Program-made: the position numbers and the translations under genes
Notes under the pieces: model-generated
Database searches by the model: none
The model's input: only the letters and a program-made list of their open reading frames with translations
Told to the model about the DNA's origin: nothing
Source of the DNA: DATCZS01 sp036525795
GTDB lineage: Bacteria > Actinomycetota > Acidimicrobiia > Spongiisociales > ZC4RG35
Reading direction: 5' to 3'
Length of the DNA stretch: 64,000 bases
Assembly: GCA_036525795.1 (NCBI GenBank)
Contig: DATCZS010000043.1
Coordinates: 41,287 to 105,286 of the forward strand
Shown: positions 25,201-34,336 of the stretch, piece after piece
How positions within the stretch are numbered: position 1 is the stretch's first letter
How the letters are laid out: the number at the start of each line of letters is the position of its first letter

Positions 25201-25314
25201 CCGGCCCTGCACGTGTTGGGAAAGCCGTCCGATGCCATGACGGGGTGGCGGTACAGCCGGGAGCCGACTCGCTCTCAGCCCGGGATCTGCGCTCGCGTAT
25301 CGGCGGCAATCGAC

Positions 25315-25320
25315 CACAAT
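25315..25320 (+). promoter_or_regulatory. Possible -10 box (CACAAT) for msrA
   Basis: CACAAT is 7 nt before the ATG at 25328. It is one mismatch from TACAAT but lacks the initial T, so it is weaker than the others. Confidence 0.3.
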
Positions 25321-25327
25321 CGTCCGC

Positions 25328-25972
25328 ATGTGGCGTCACAGAGAAGCCGAACCGCTCCCCACGCCAGAGACGGCGCTGGCCGGACGGGCCAACCCGACCC
25401 GCGTCCGGGAGACCCATTTCGTCAATGGCTCCCGCATCGTGCCGCCGTTCCCGGCGGACACCGAGGAGGCGTGGTTTGGCATGGGATGCTTCTGGGGGGC
25501 CGAACGCGGGTTCTGGCAGACCGGGGGGATTCACACCACGGCGGCCGGATACGCCGGCGGCATCACCCCCAACCCGACGTATGAGGAGGTCTGCACGGGT
25601 CGGACCGGCCACGCCGAGGTGGTGCGGGTGGTCTACAGACCGGAGCAGATCGACTTCGATCATGTGCTCAGGGTGTTCTGGGAGGGTCACGACCCGACGC
25701 AGGGTCACCGCCAGGGGAACGACGTCGGTTCGCAGTACCGCTCGGCGATCTACACCACCACCGCTGCCCAGCTGGACGCCGCCGTGCGCTCCCGCGACGT
25801 CTTCCAGCACGAGCTGACCGCCGCCGGATACGGCGCGATCACCACCGAGATCGTCCCGGCCGGCGAGTTCTTCTACGCCGAGGACTACCACCAGCAGTAC
25901 CTGGGGAAGAATCCCAACGGCTACTGCGGACTGGGGGGCACCGGCGTCGCCTGCCCCACCGGGCTCGGCTAG
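25328..25972 (+). CDS. msrA: Peptide methionine-S-sulfoxide reductase A
   Basis: This 214-residue enzyme reduces methionine-S-sulfoxide in proteins. The active-site GMGCFWGAERGFWQ (catalytic Cys in GCFWG) is intact, followed by GYAGGITPNPTYEEVCTG, HAEVVRVVY, FWEGHDPTQ, GNDVGSQYRSAIY and EDYHQQYL. A C-terminal CGLGG with a further Cys supplies the resolving cysteines. An N-terminal extension of about 45 residues precedes the catalytic domain, as in long MsrA forms. It is likely cytosolic, since no signal peptide is visible. It is divergent from the transglycosylase gene. Confidence 0.95.
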   Translation: MWRHREAEPLPTPETALAGRANPTRVRETHFVNGSRIVPPFPADTEEAWFGMGCFWGAERGFWQTGGIHTTAAGYAGGITPNPTYEEVCTGRTGHAEVVRVVYRPEQIDFDHVLRVFWEGHDPTQGHRQGNDVGSQYRSAIYTTTAAQLDAAVRSRDVFQHELTAAGYGAITTEIVPAGEFFYAEDYHQQYLGKNPNGYCGLGGTGVACPTGLG

Positions 25973-26063
25973 GTACCAGGCTCCGCCCGGCCATTCCGGC
26001 CCGGTGCGAGTTGGAGCCATCGCGCGATTTCGCCGGGTCGGGAGGGTGCCAACATGGGGCGAG

Positions 26064-28133
26064 ATGCCCGACTCTCGACCCGCCGCCGGAGCAGTCTGGG
26101 ACGGCTCCGGCACCACATTCGCGCTCCGGTCGCGGGTCGCGGACGGCGTCGAGCTCTGCCTCTTCGGACCCGATGAGCGCCGGGTCGAGATGCGCCGGGT
26201 CGAGATGCGCCGGGTGGGCGACGGGGTGTTCTCGAGCCGTGTCGAAGGGGTGGGTCCCGGCACCGAGTACGGCTACAGGGTGCACGGCCCGTGGGATCCC
26301 GCCACCGGGCACCGGTGCAACCCCTTCAAGCTCCTCCTCGACCCGTACGCCCGCTCGATCAGGGGCGACGTCGCTCCCGACCCGTCGGTATACGGCCACT
26401 CGCTCGCCGATCCCCTCCGGCCGAGCCCGCTCGATTCCGCCCCGCACACGCTGCGATCGGTGGTGGTCGATCCGGCCTTCGACTGGGGCGGCTCCGGACG
26501 TCCCGACGTGCCGCTCGCCGACACGATCGTCTACGAGACCCACGTCAGGGGGTTGACGATGCTCCATCCCGGGATCCCCCAGGAGCTGCGGGGCACCTAT
26601 GCCGGCCTGGGGCATCCGACGATCGTCGAGCACCTGGCGACGCTGGGCGTGACGGCCATCGAGCTGCTCCCGATCCACACATTCGTACAGGACCAGCACC
26701 TGCTGCACACCAGCCGGCGCAACTACTGGGGCTACAACTCGATCGGGTTCTTCGCCCCCCACGCGGAGTATGCGGCCGGCGACGACCCGGTTGGCGAGTT
26801 CAAGGAGATGGTCAGGTCGCTTCACCGTGCGGGGATCGAGGTGATCCTCGACGTGGTCTACAACCACACCGCGGAAGGCAATCATCTCGGACCGACCTTG
26901 AGTTTCCGGGGGATCGACAACGCCGCCTGGTACCGACTCGATCCGACCGACCCGAGCCGGTATCTGAACTGGTCGGGGACCGGCAACACGGTCGACCTGG
27001 CGAACCCGGACCCGCTCGACCTCGTCATGGACTCGCTGCGCTACTGGGCGACAGAGATGGGGGTGGACGGCTTCCGCTTCGACCTGGCCGCCGCCCTGGG
27101 GCGCGGCGCAGCGGCATTCGACCGCGAGAGCGCCTTCTTCGAGGCAGTCGACGCCGACCCCGAGCTCTCGAACATCAAACTCATCGCAGAGCCCTGGGAT
27201 GTCGGTCCGGGCGGATACCAGGCCGGCGCCTTCCCGCCCGGGTGGTCGGAGTGGAACGATTCGTACCGCGACACCTGCCGTGACTTCTGGCGGTCCACCG
27301 AAGGAACGCTGCCTGCCTTCGCCGCACGGATCACCGGAAGCTCGGACATCTTCGAGCGGAGCGGGCGGGGGCCGTTCGCCTCCGTCAACTTCGTCACCTC
27401 GCACGACGGTTTCACATTGCGCGACGCCGTCAGCTACGAACACCGCCACAATCACGCCAACGGCGAGCACAACCAGGACGGCCATCGCGACAACCGCACC
27501 TGGAACACCGGCGTGGAAGGAGAGACCTCCGATCGGGCCGTCCGCGAATTGCGCGGCCGGCGAGCCAGGTCGATGCTCGCCACGGCGGTGCTCTCCCAGG
27601 GTGTGCCGATGGTGCTCGGCGGGGATGAGATCGGGCGGACCCAGCACGGCAACAACAATGCCTACAACCAGGACAACGCCACATCCTGGTACGACTGGCA
27701 GGCCGCCGACGAGGCGATGATCTCGTTCGTCGCCCGCGTCATCCGGTTGAGACGAGAGCATCCCTCGCTTCGCAGAACCGCATGGCTCCACGAGCACCCC
27801 GATCCCGGCGGCGATCACGTGGGATGGTTCACCCCGGAGGGTCGCCCCATGACCCCGACCGACTGGCAGATGCCATTCGCCCGCTCGGTGGCGCTCTACC
27901 TCGACGGCGCCCGCGTCCACGCCTCCGATGGCCTGATCACCGATGACGACTTCCTGCTCCTCTTCAACGCGCACACCGAGCCGCTCGAGTTCGCGATCCC
28001 CCGCATCCTCGGCCGGGGCCGGCCCTGGCAGGTGGCCGTCGACACAGCGAGGCCCCACGTCGACGGGGAGCGCGCAGGCGGGCTGGTGGCCGTCTCCGGA
28101 TTCGGACTGGTGGTGCTGATCAGGGAGGCCTGA
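26064..28133 (+). CDS. glgX: Glycogen debranching enzyme GlgX
   Basis: This 689-residue isoamylase-type GH13 protein hydrolyses alpha-1,6 branches of phosphorylase-trimmed glycogen. An N-terminal CBM48-like domain (FALRSRVADGVELCLF, then EYGYRVHGPWDP) leads into the catalytic barrel: NYWGYNSIGFFAPH, DVVYNHTAEG, GFRFDLAAAL (nucleophile Asp), LIAEPWDVGPGGYQ (acid Glu) and FVTSHDGFTLRD. The C-terminal beta domain is complete. A 15-bp in-frame tandem duplication at 26177-26206 encodes RRVEM twice in a loop of the N-domain. The start is the ATG at 26064; a GTG at 26004 is possible. It is first of the glgX-glgC pair, with glgB convergent. Confidence 0.92.
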   Translation: MPDSRPAAGAVWDGSGTTFALRSRVADGVELCLFGPDERRVEMRRVEMRRVGDGVFSSRVEGVGPGTEYGYRVHGPWDPATGHRCNPFKLLLDPYARSIRGDVAPDPSVYGHSLADPLRPSPLDSAPHTLRSVVVDPAFDWGGSGRPDVPLADTIVYETHVRGLTMLHPGIPQELRGTYAGLGHPTIVEHLATLGVTAIELLPIHTFVQDQHLLHTSRRNYWGYNSIGFFAPHAEYAAGDDPVGEFKEMVRSLHRAGIEVILDVVYNHTAEGNHLGPTLSFRGIDNAAWYRLDPTDPSRYLNWSGTGNTVDLANPDPLDLVMDSLRYWATEMGVDGFRFDLAAALGRGAAAFDRESAFFEAVDADPELSNIKLIAEPWDVGPGGYQAGAFPPGWSEWNDSYRDTCRDFWRSTEGTLPAFAARITGSSDIFERSGRGPFASVNFVTSHDGFTLRDAVSYEHRHNHANGEHNQDGHRDNRTWNTGVEGETSDRAVRELRGRRARSMLATAVLSQGVPMVLGGDEIGRTQHGNNNAYNQDNATSWYDWQAADEAMISFVARVIRLRREHPSLRRTAWLHEHPDPGGDHVGWFTPEGRPMTPTDWQMPFARSVALYLDGARVHASDGLITDDDFLLLFNAHTEPLEFAIPRILGRGRPWQVAVDTARPHVDGERAGGLVAVSGFGLVVLIREA
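26177..26206 (+). repeat. 15-bp in-frame tandem duplication inside glgX
   Basis: GCGCCGGGTCGAGAT occurs twice in direct succession and is followed by nine bases of a third copy. It adds five residues without shifting frame and looks like recent slippage. Confidence 0.85.
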
Positions 28134-28220
28134 GGATGGGCCTCCGGCCCCGGCCGGGGTCGGCGCCCGCCGGCCCGCTCACAGCTATGTTGGGATCACG
28201 ATCCATGCGAAGGGAAGGCC

Positions 28221-29465
28221 ATGGCGACCACCAGCCCAGGACGGGTCATCTCGATGGTCCTCGCCGGCGGGGAAGGCAAGCGTCTCGCGCCGCTCACCCG
28301 GGACCGGGCCAAGCCGGCAGTCCCCTTCGGAGGGCACTACCGGCTGATCGACTTCGCCCTGTCGAATCTCGTCAACGGCGGTTCCCGCCGCATCGTCGTG
28401 CTCACGCAGTACAAGAGCCACAGCCTCAACGTCCACCTGGCGCGGACGTGGCGAATGAGCACGCTGCTGGGGAACTACGTGACCTCGGTCCCCGCCCAGA
28501 TGCGGGTGGGCAAGCGTTGGTTCCTCGGTTCGGGCGACGCCATCTTCCAGAACATCAACATCATCAACGACGAGGACCCGGCCTACATCTACGTCTTCGG
28601 AGCCGACCACATCTACCGCATGGACCCGAGCCAGATGCTGGAAGCCCACATCGAGTCCGGTGCCGGCGTGACCGTCGCCGCGATCCGGGTGCCCATCGAG
28701 GAGGCATCCGCCTTCGGAGTCATCGAGAAGGGCGAAACCACCAAGATCGAACGGTTCCTCGAGAAGCCTTCCGACCCCACCCCCCTCCTCGACGACCCGA
28801 CCCGGGTGCTGGCATCGATGGGCAACTACGTCTTCTCGACCGAGGTTCTCCTGGACCTGGTCAGGCAGGACGCGATGCGGGATGATTCGAAACACGACAT
28901 CGGCGGCGACTTCATTCCGGCGCTGGTGGATGCGGGTGTCGCCCACGTGTACGACTTCACCCGGAACCACGTGCCCGGGGTGACCGACCGTGAGCACGCC
29001 TACTGGCGCGACGTGGGAACGCTCGACTCGTACTTCGAGGCGCACATGGACCTCGTGTCCGTCGACCCTGTGTTCAACCTGTACAACGAGGACTGGCCGA
29101 TCTACACCTCCGACCTCACCGCCCCCCCGGCCAAGGTGGTCGCCGTGGCCGAACACGGGTCCGGACGCGTGAGCGACTCGCTCATGTCGAACGGGGCGGT
29201 CGTCTCCGGCGGGTACGTTTCGGGATCGGTGCTGTCCCCGTACGTGCGGGTGGAACCCGGCGCCCAGGTGGACAACTGCGTGCTGCTCGACGCTGTCACG
29301 ATCGGGTCCGGCGCCAGGGTGAAGAACGCCATCATCGACAAGCACGTGGTGATCCCCGAAGGGACCCGAGTCGGCTACGACCGCGAGGAGGACGTCGCCC
29401 GAGGCTTCACCATCTCCGAGGGCGGGGTCGTCGCCTTGGCCAAGGGAACCTCGCTCGAGCCCTGA
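28221..29465 (+). CDS. glgC: Glucose-1-phosphate adenylyltransferase
   Basis: This 414-residue ADP-glucose pyrophosphorylase makes the glucosyl donor for glycogen. The N-terminal VLAGGEGKRLAPLTRDRAKPA is the nucleotide/PPi signature, followed by FGGHYRLIDFALSN, YVFGADHIYRMD (catalytic Asp), FLEKP (glucose-1-P Lys) and MGNYVFS. A C-terminal left-handed beta-helix runs from about residue 300, with hexapeptide-like turns (VVSGGYVSGSVLSPYV). The start is the ATG at 28221 with AGGGAAGG just upstream; a TATGTT box at 28186 gives a leader of about 30 nt. It lies 87 bp after glgX. Confidence 0.95.
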   Translation: MATTSPGRVISMVLAGGEGKRLAPLTRDRAKPAVPFGGHYRLIDFALSNLVNGGSRRIVVLTQYKSHSLNVHLARTWRMSTLLGNYVTSVPAQMRVGKRWFLGSGDAIFQNINIINDEDPAYIYVFGADHIYRMDPSQMLEAHIESGAGVTVAAIRVPIEEASAFGVIEKGETTKIERFLEKPSDPTPLLDDPTRVLASMGNYVFSTEVLLDLVRQDAMRDDSKHDIGGDFIPALVDAGVAHVYDFTRNHVPGVTDREHAYWRDVGTLDSYFEAHMDLVSVDPVFNLYNEDWPIYTSDLTAPPAKVVAVAEHGSGRVSDSLMSNGAVVSGGYVSGSVLSPYVRVEPGAQVDNCVLLDAVTIGSGARVKNAIIDKHVVIPEGTRVGYDREEDVARGFTISEGGVVALAKGTSLEP

Positions 29466-29490
29466 CCGGCCGCCCGATGCCCACGGCCGA

Positions 29491-31356
29491 TCAGGTGGGG
29501 GCCAGAAAGGTCACAGACATCGGCGGGACGTCGAAGACCAGCGAACACGGCATACCCTGGGTTCCGGCCGACTCGGCCACGAGGTCGCCGGGGACGAGGC
29601 CCGATCCGCCGAACTCTGTCCCATCCGAACAGAGCAGGGTCTCCCAGGCTCCGCCGGTCGGCACTCCCACCCGGTATCCATTCCACACCTCGGGGGTGAA
29701 GTTCACGACGACCAGCACGGGAGGGTGGCCCTCGGCCGATCGAAGGAATGCGACCGTCGATCGAGGTGCGTCGTCTGCCTCGATCCACTGGAACCCGGCC
29801 GGGCGGGTGTCGTCGCGGTGGAGCGCCGGCCGCTCCCGGTAGAGACGGTTGATGGCCCCCACCCAGCCCAACACCCCGGCATGCGCGTCGTGATCGAGCA
29901 GGCCGAAGGGCAGCTCTCCCTGGTGACTCCACTCGAAGGGATCGCCGATCTCGGCTCCCATGAACACGAGCTTCTTCCCCGGCAGCGCCCACTGGTACCC
30001 CAGAAGGACGCGGAGACCTGCGAACCGCTGCCACTCGTCGCCCGGCTGTTTCGAGAGGAGGGACCGCTTGCCGTGCACCACCTCGTCGTGCGAGAGGGCG
30101 AGGACGTAGTTCTCGGCGAATGCGTAGAGGGCCCGGAAGGTGAGCAGCCGGTGGTTGTCGGCGAACCCGCGGAACAGGGGATCCTGGGCGATGTAGCGCA
30201 GCGTGTCGTTCATCCACCCCATGTCCCACTTGAAGCCGAATCCGAGGCCGCCGCTCGACACCGGTCCTGTCACCTGCGGCCAGGCGGTCGATTCCTCGGC
30301 GATCATCTGGACGTCTGGGAACCGGGCGTACACGGACGCGTTGAGCTTCTGGACGAAATCGACGGCATCGAGGTTCTCGCGGCTGCCGAAGCGGTTGGGA
30401 ACCCACTCTCCGTCCTCCCGCGAGTAGTCGAGGTAGAGCATCGAGGCCACCGCGTCCACCCGCAATCCGTCCACGTGATAGCGGTCGAACCAGAAGTGGG
30501 CGGACGACATCAGGAATGCCCTGACCTCGTGGCGGGCGTAGTTGAAGATGTACGAGCCCCAATCGGGATGGAATCCCTGACGGGGATCGGAGTGCTCGAA
30601 GAGATGCGTCCCGTCGAAACGGGCCAGACCGTGGGCGTCGACGGCGAAGTGGGACGGAACCCAGTCGAGGATCACACCGATGCCGCGCCGGTGCATGATG
30701 TCGACGAACTCCATGAACTGCTGCGGGGTCCCGAAGCGGCTGGTGGGGGCGAAGTAGCCGGTCCCCTGATATCCCCATGAACCGTCGTACGGATGCTCCA
30801 TCACCGGCATCAGCTCGATGTGGGTGAAGCCGCACCGCACCAGGTGATCCGCCAGCCCCCGGGCCAGACCGGGGTAGCTCCGGTCGTGCGATCGAGACCA
30901 CGATCCCAGGTGGCACTCGTAGATCGAGATGGGGGCGTCCACCCCGTTGCGCTCCCCGCGGGTCGCCATCCACTCGCCGTCGCCCCAGTCGTACCCGCCG
31001 ATGTCCCAGACGACCGAGGCCGTGTCGGGCGGGGTCTCGGCATGGAATGCCACAGGATCCGCCTTCTCGAGCACTCGCCCGCCGTGGCCGGGGGCGATGG
31101 CGTACTTGTACTTCACCCCGGAGCCCACCCCGTCGACCCTGAGCTCCCACACCCCGGACGCCGAGGGTTGCATCGCATGCGACCCCCCGTCCCAGCCGTT
31201 GAAATCACCGATCAGCGACACCCCGGCGGCGTTGGGCGCCCACACCCGAAACCAGGTGCCGTCACCCTCTACGTGGGAACCGAGGACCTCGTAGAGGTTG
31301 GCGTGCTCGCCGGCGTTGAACAGCCAGCGATCGTCGGCGGTGAATGACCGGGTCAT
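29491..31356 (-). CDS. glgB: 1,4-alpha-glucan branching enzyme
   Basis: This 621-residue GH13 enzyme introduces alpha-1,6 branches. The N-terminal CBM48 is TWFRVWAPNAAGVSLIGDFN. Barrel motifs are GVILDWVPSHFA, GLRVDAVASMLYLDYS (nucleophile Asp), MIAEESTAWPQVT (acid Glu) and LSHDEVVHGKRSL. It lacks the extra N1 domain of long (about 730-residue) branching enzymes and so is the short form. It is convergent with glgC, stops 25 bp apart. A TAGGCT box lies 10 nt and a weak GAGG 3 nt before the ATG at 31356. Confidence 0.95.
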   Translation of the reverse strand: MTRSFTADDRWLFNAGEHANLYEVLGSHVEGDGTWFRVWAPNAAGVSLIGDFNGWDGGSHAMQPSASGVWELRVDGVGSGVKYKYAIAPGHGGRVLEKADPVAFHAETPPDTASVVWDIGGYDWGDGEWMATRGERNGVDAPISIYECHLGSWSRSHDRSYPGLARGLADHLVRCGFTHIELMPVMEHPYDGSWGYQGTGYFAPTSRFGTPQQFMEFVDIMHRRGIGVILDWVPSHFAVDAHGLARFDGTHLFEHSDPRQGFHPDWGSYIFNYARHEVRAFLMSSAHFWFDRYHVDGLRVDAVASMLYLDYSREDGEWVPNRFGSRENLDAVDFVQKLNASVYARFPDVQMIAEESTAWPQVTGPVSSGGLGFGFKWDMGWMNDTLRYIAQDPLFRGFADNHRLLTFRALYAFAENYVLALSHDEVVHGKRSLLSKQPGDEWQRFAGLRVLLGYQWALPGKKLVFMGAEIGDPFEWSHQGELPFGLLDHDAHAGVLGWVGAINRLYRERPALHRDDTRPAGFQWIEADDAPRSTVAFLRSAEGHPPVLVVVNFTPEVWNGYRVGVPTGGAWETLLCSDGTEFGGSGLVPGDLVAESAGTQGMPCSLVFDVPPMSVTFLAPT

Positions 31357-31425
31357 GGCCTCAGAGAGCCTAGGTCAGGCGGGGCGGCTGTCGGGCCGGC
31401 ACGAGGGACACACGCCCGGACGCTC

Positions 31426-31431
31426 TATCGT
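31426..31431 (+). promoter_or_regulatory. Putative leaderless -10 box (TATCGT)
   Basis: TATCGT is 7 nt before the ATG at 31439 and decides that start over upstream in-frame codons. Confidence 0.5.
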
Positions 31432-31438
31432 CGCAGGG

Positions 31439-32377
31439 ATGGTTCCCGTGATCCCCGACTCGGCCCCACCGGAGATTCTCGCATTCAACGCCGAGGTGGC
31501 GGCGTTCATGGCAGAGCTGCCGCCGATCAGGGAGGCCGGTCCCCAGGCTGCACGACTGGCCAGGGAGGAAGGGAGGTCGGTGTTCGGGCCCCTGTGGGAG
31601 TCCGACCTGGCCCGCCCGATGAGCATCGAGGGCCCCGGCGGGGAACTGGGGCTCAGGGTGCTGGCGGTCGACCGCCCTCGCGGGGTGTTCCTGCACATCC
31701 ACGGGGGCGGATGGGTCCTCGGGAGGGCCCACCATCACGACCGCATGCTGGAGCGCCTGGCGCTCGAGACCCACCAGACCGTGGTGTCGGTGGACTACCG
31801 GCTGGCGCCGGAACATCCCTACCCCGCCGCTCCGGACGACTGCGCGGCGGCCGCGAGATGGCTGGTGGACCGCGGGCCCGAGGTGTTCGGCACCGACTGC
31901 CTCACCATCGGCGGTGAATCGGTCGGAGCCCACCTGGCGGTCGTGACACTGCTGCGGATGCGGGACGCCGGGTTGGCCGCCCCGTTTCGCGCCGCCAACC
32001 TGGTGTACGGGATCTACGACCTGCGGCTCACCCCCGGCGTTCGCGCCTACGGCCGGCGACCGACCATCCTCGACGGCCCCGGTATGGCGTGGTTCGTCGA
32101 ACAGTACGCCGCCCCCGATCTGGAGGACCCCGACGTGTCACCGATCTTTGCCGACCTGAGCGGAATGCCACCGGCGCTCTTCACCGTCGGAGACGACGAT
32201 CCGCTCATCGACGACTCCGTCTTCATGGCGGGCCGCTGGCGGGCCGCCGGCATCGAATCCCGGCTCGACCTGTGGCCTGGGGCGGTGCATGCCTTCGACT
32301 ACTTCGACACCCGCTACGGACGTGACGCCCGGGCGCGGATGCACGCGTTCCTGGGCGAATCTCTCCACGCCGGGTGA
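31439..32377 (+). CDS. Alpha/beta hydrolase, hormone-sensitive-lipase family esterase
   Basis: This 312-residue esterase has the HSL oxyanion motif FLHIHGGGWVLG, VSVDYRLAPEHPYPAAPDD, the nucleophile elbow TIGGESVGAHLAV (Ser in GESVG), the acid Asp in TVGDDDPLIDDS and the catalytic His in GAVHAFDYF. All triad members are intact and there is no signal peptide. These enzymes hydrolyse short acyl esters of unknown natural origin. It is divergent from glgB and convergent with the pirin gene. Confidence 0.9.
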   Translation: MVPVIPDSAPPEILAFNAEVAAFMAELPPIREAGPQAARLAREEGRSVFGPLWESDLARPMSIEGPGGELGLRVLAVDRPRGVFLHIHGGGWVLGRAHHHDRMLERLALETHQTVVSVDYRLAPEHPYPAAPDDCAAAARWLVDRGPEVFGTDCLTIGGESVGAHLAVVTLLRMRDAGLAAPFRAANLVYGIYDLRLTPGVRAYGRRPTILDGPGMAWFVEQYAAPDLEDPDVSPIFADLSGMPPALFTVGDDDPLIDDSVFMAGRWRAAGIESRLDLWPGAVHAFDYFDTRYGRDARARMHAFLGESLHAG

Positions 32378-32449
32378 CGTCCCCCCACGGGGAGGAGGCC
32401 CGGCGTCGTCCCGCCCGGCCGAGCAGGGGCTCCGCCGCCGGGACCCGGA

Positions 32450-33430
32450 TCAGCCGAAGTCGTGGGGATGTCTCACCGGCTGCGCCGGAACCGTGCCGAG
32501 GCGACCGGCCTGGTAGTCCAGCATGGCCTGTCGGATCTCGGACTCGGTGTTCATCACGAACGGCCCGTACCAGGCGACCTGTTCGCGGATCGGAAGCCCT
32601 CCCAGGATGAGCACGTCGAGCTCCGGGCTCCTCGACTCCTGTCGCTCGTCGGCGATGATGCCGAATCCGTCACCGGGGCCGAAGACCACCAGTTGACCCA
32701 TCGAGGCCGGGCGCCGGTCCGAGCCGAACCGCCCGCTCCCGTTGAGAACATAGGCCAGGGCGTTGAAATCTCGCCGCCATGGCATCCGCAACTGCGCTCC
32801 GGCGTGCATGGTGGCGTGGATCATGGTCATCGGGGTGTGGGTCGAGCCGGGCCCACGGTGGCCATCGATCTCTCCGGCGATGAGTCGAAGGAGGGTGGCC
32901 CCGTCCGATGAGGTGAGGAGCGTCACTTCGCTGGCCCGGAGGTCCTGGTACTTGGGCGCCAGGAACTTGTCCGCTTTCGGGAGGTTGACCCACAGCTGGA
33001 AGCCGTGGAAGAGCCCACCCTTGACCACGAGCCACTCGGGCGGGGTCTCGATGTGGAGGATCCCGGCGCCGGCGGTCATCCACTGGGTGTCGCCGTTGGT
33101 GATCGAACCACCTCCACCATGGGAGTCCTGGTGATCCATCACCCCGTCGATCATGTAGGTGACCGTCTCGAAGCCGCGGTGAGGATGCCAGGGGGTCCCC
33201 TTCGGCTCGCCCGGGGCGTATTCGACCTCTCCCATCTGATCGAGGTGGATGAACGGGTCGAGCTCGCGCAGGTCCACGCCGGCGAAGGCGCGACGCACCG
33301 GAAACCCCTCCCCTTCGAACCCGCTGGGTGCGGTGGTGATCGAGTTGACGCCGCGTTCGACCACCTCACTCCCGCTGAAGTCCCGTACTCGGGGCAGTGT
33401 GAGCAGATTGTCAACCGTCACGGCGGGCAT
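32450..33430 (-). CDS. Pirin family protein
   Basis: This 326-residue bicupin shows the pirin metal-site pattern PFIHLDQMG, WHPHRGFETVTYMIDG (HxH), MDHQDSHGGGG, MTAGAGILHIETPP and FHGFQLWVNLP. Bacterial pirins are described as quercetin dioxygenases or regulators of pyruvate metabolism. A second cupin half (about 190-290) lacks clear metal ligands. The start is the ATG at 33430 with GGAAGGA 7 nt upstream. Confidence 0.9.
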   Translation of the reverse strand: MPAVTVDNLLTLPRVRDFSGSEVVERGVNSITTAPSGFEGEGFPVRRAFAGVDLRELDPFIHLDQMGEVEYAPGEPKGTPWHPHRGFETVTYMIDGVMDHQDSHGGGGSITNGDTQWMTAGAGILHIETPPEWLVVKGGLFHGFQLWVNLPKADKFLAPKYQDLRASEVTLLTSSDGATLLRLIAGEIDGHRGPGSTHTPMTMIHATMHAGAQLRMPWRRDFNALAYVLNGSGRFGSDRRPASMGQLVVFGPGDGFGIIADERQESRSPELDVLILGGLPIREQVAWYGPFVMNTESEIRQAMLDYQAGRLGTVPAQPVRHPHDFG

Positions 33431-33503
33431 CGAAGGTTCCTTCCGTCAGCCGGGTGCTTGGCGGGTGCGAGGACCCTGGTTGCCGATGTGAACAACGGCG
33501 GGG

Positions 33504-34268
33504 TCAAAGTTCTTCCGGAGATCCGGACTCGAGGAAGCCGAGCACCCGGCGCCAGGCGTCTGCCGACTCGGCGGCGTACGCCGCCTGATTGCGATCGAAG
33601 AACGAATGAGGGGCGTCCGGGTACACGACGATGGTGTGTTCCACCCCGGCAGCCGTCAGCTCCGCTGCGTACCGATCCACGAGGTCGAGCGGGATCCCCG
33701 GGTCATCGCCTCCCATGAGCCCGAGCACCGGGCATTCCATCTCGTCCACCTTGCCGATCACCGACCCCGAACCCGCCGGGAATTCGCGGTCGGGGTGGCC
33801 GTAGAAGCCGATCACGCCTGCCAGGCCCAAACCCTCCGCCGCCATGTGCCAGGCGTTGGAGCCCCCGAAGCAGAACCCCAAGACGAACAGACGCCGGTCC
33901 CCGTCATGACGGAGGTGAGCCACCGCCGCCTCCACGTCGGCTCTGACACCGGCATAGGTGGTCTGTCTGACGTGCGGCATGAAGTCGAACTCGTCCGGCC
34001 GCGCTCCGGTGCCGGCCGTCCGTCCGAAGTAGTCGATGGCCACGGCGTGATGGCCGTGTTCCGCCAGGCGCTCGGCCAGCTGTTCGTAGAACGGGAAGAG
34101 GCCGCGCACATCGGGCAGGACGACCACCGCGGTGTCGCCCTCGGCGTCGGGGAATGCCTCGAACGCGTCGAACACATTGGCATCGGAGGTGTGCACCTGC
34201 AGTCGGCGGTGGCGGACCGACGCTCCGGAAATCGGAACCGGCGGCGATGAGTCGAGCTCGAAACACAT
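33504..34268 (-). CDS. Dienelactone hydrolase family protein
   Basis: This 254-residue alpha/beta hydrolase has a Cys nucleophile. VVVLPDVRGLFPFYEQLAERLAEHGH is followed by YFGRTAG, the nucleophile elbow LGFCFGGSNAW (Cys in GFCFGG), MGGDDPGIP (Asp) and YPDAPHSFFD (His). In chlorocatechol degraders such enzymes open dienelactones; chromosomal homologues are often promiscuous esterases. The ATG at 34268 has a consensus AAGGAGG 6 nt upstream. It precedes the pirin gene on the same strand, 73 bp away, so they may be co-expressed. Confidence 0.9.
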   Translation of the reverse strand: MCFELDSSPPVPISGASVRHRRLQVHTSDANVFDAFEAFPDAEGDTAVVVLPDVRGLFPFYEQLAERLAEHGHHAVAIDYFGRTAGTGARPDEFDFMPHVRQTTYAGVRADVEAAVAHLRHDGDRRLFVLGFCFGGSNAWHMAAEGLGLAGVIGFYGHPDREFPAGSGSVIGKVDEMECPVLGLMGGDDPGIPLDLVDRYAAELTAAGVEHTIVVYPDAPHSFFDRNQAAYAAESADAWRRVLGFLESGSPEEL

Positions 34269-34336
34269 GGGGGATCCTCCTTGAACGCTGCACGCTACGG
34301 CCCTCGGCGCCGGCCTGCCGACCCGGCGCCGGGGGC

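Noticed and set aside
23972..26263. 763-codon minus-strand frame as one long protein
   Set aside because: Only the part from ATG 25186 has a signal peptide and domains; upstream it is antisense to msrA and glgX with biased composition.
32378..32449. Terminator between esterase and pirin genes
   Set aside because: Only a five-base-pair stem (TCCCC/GGGGA) and GC-rich sequence are visible, too weak to call.
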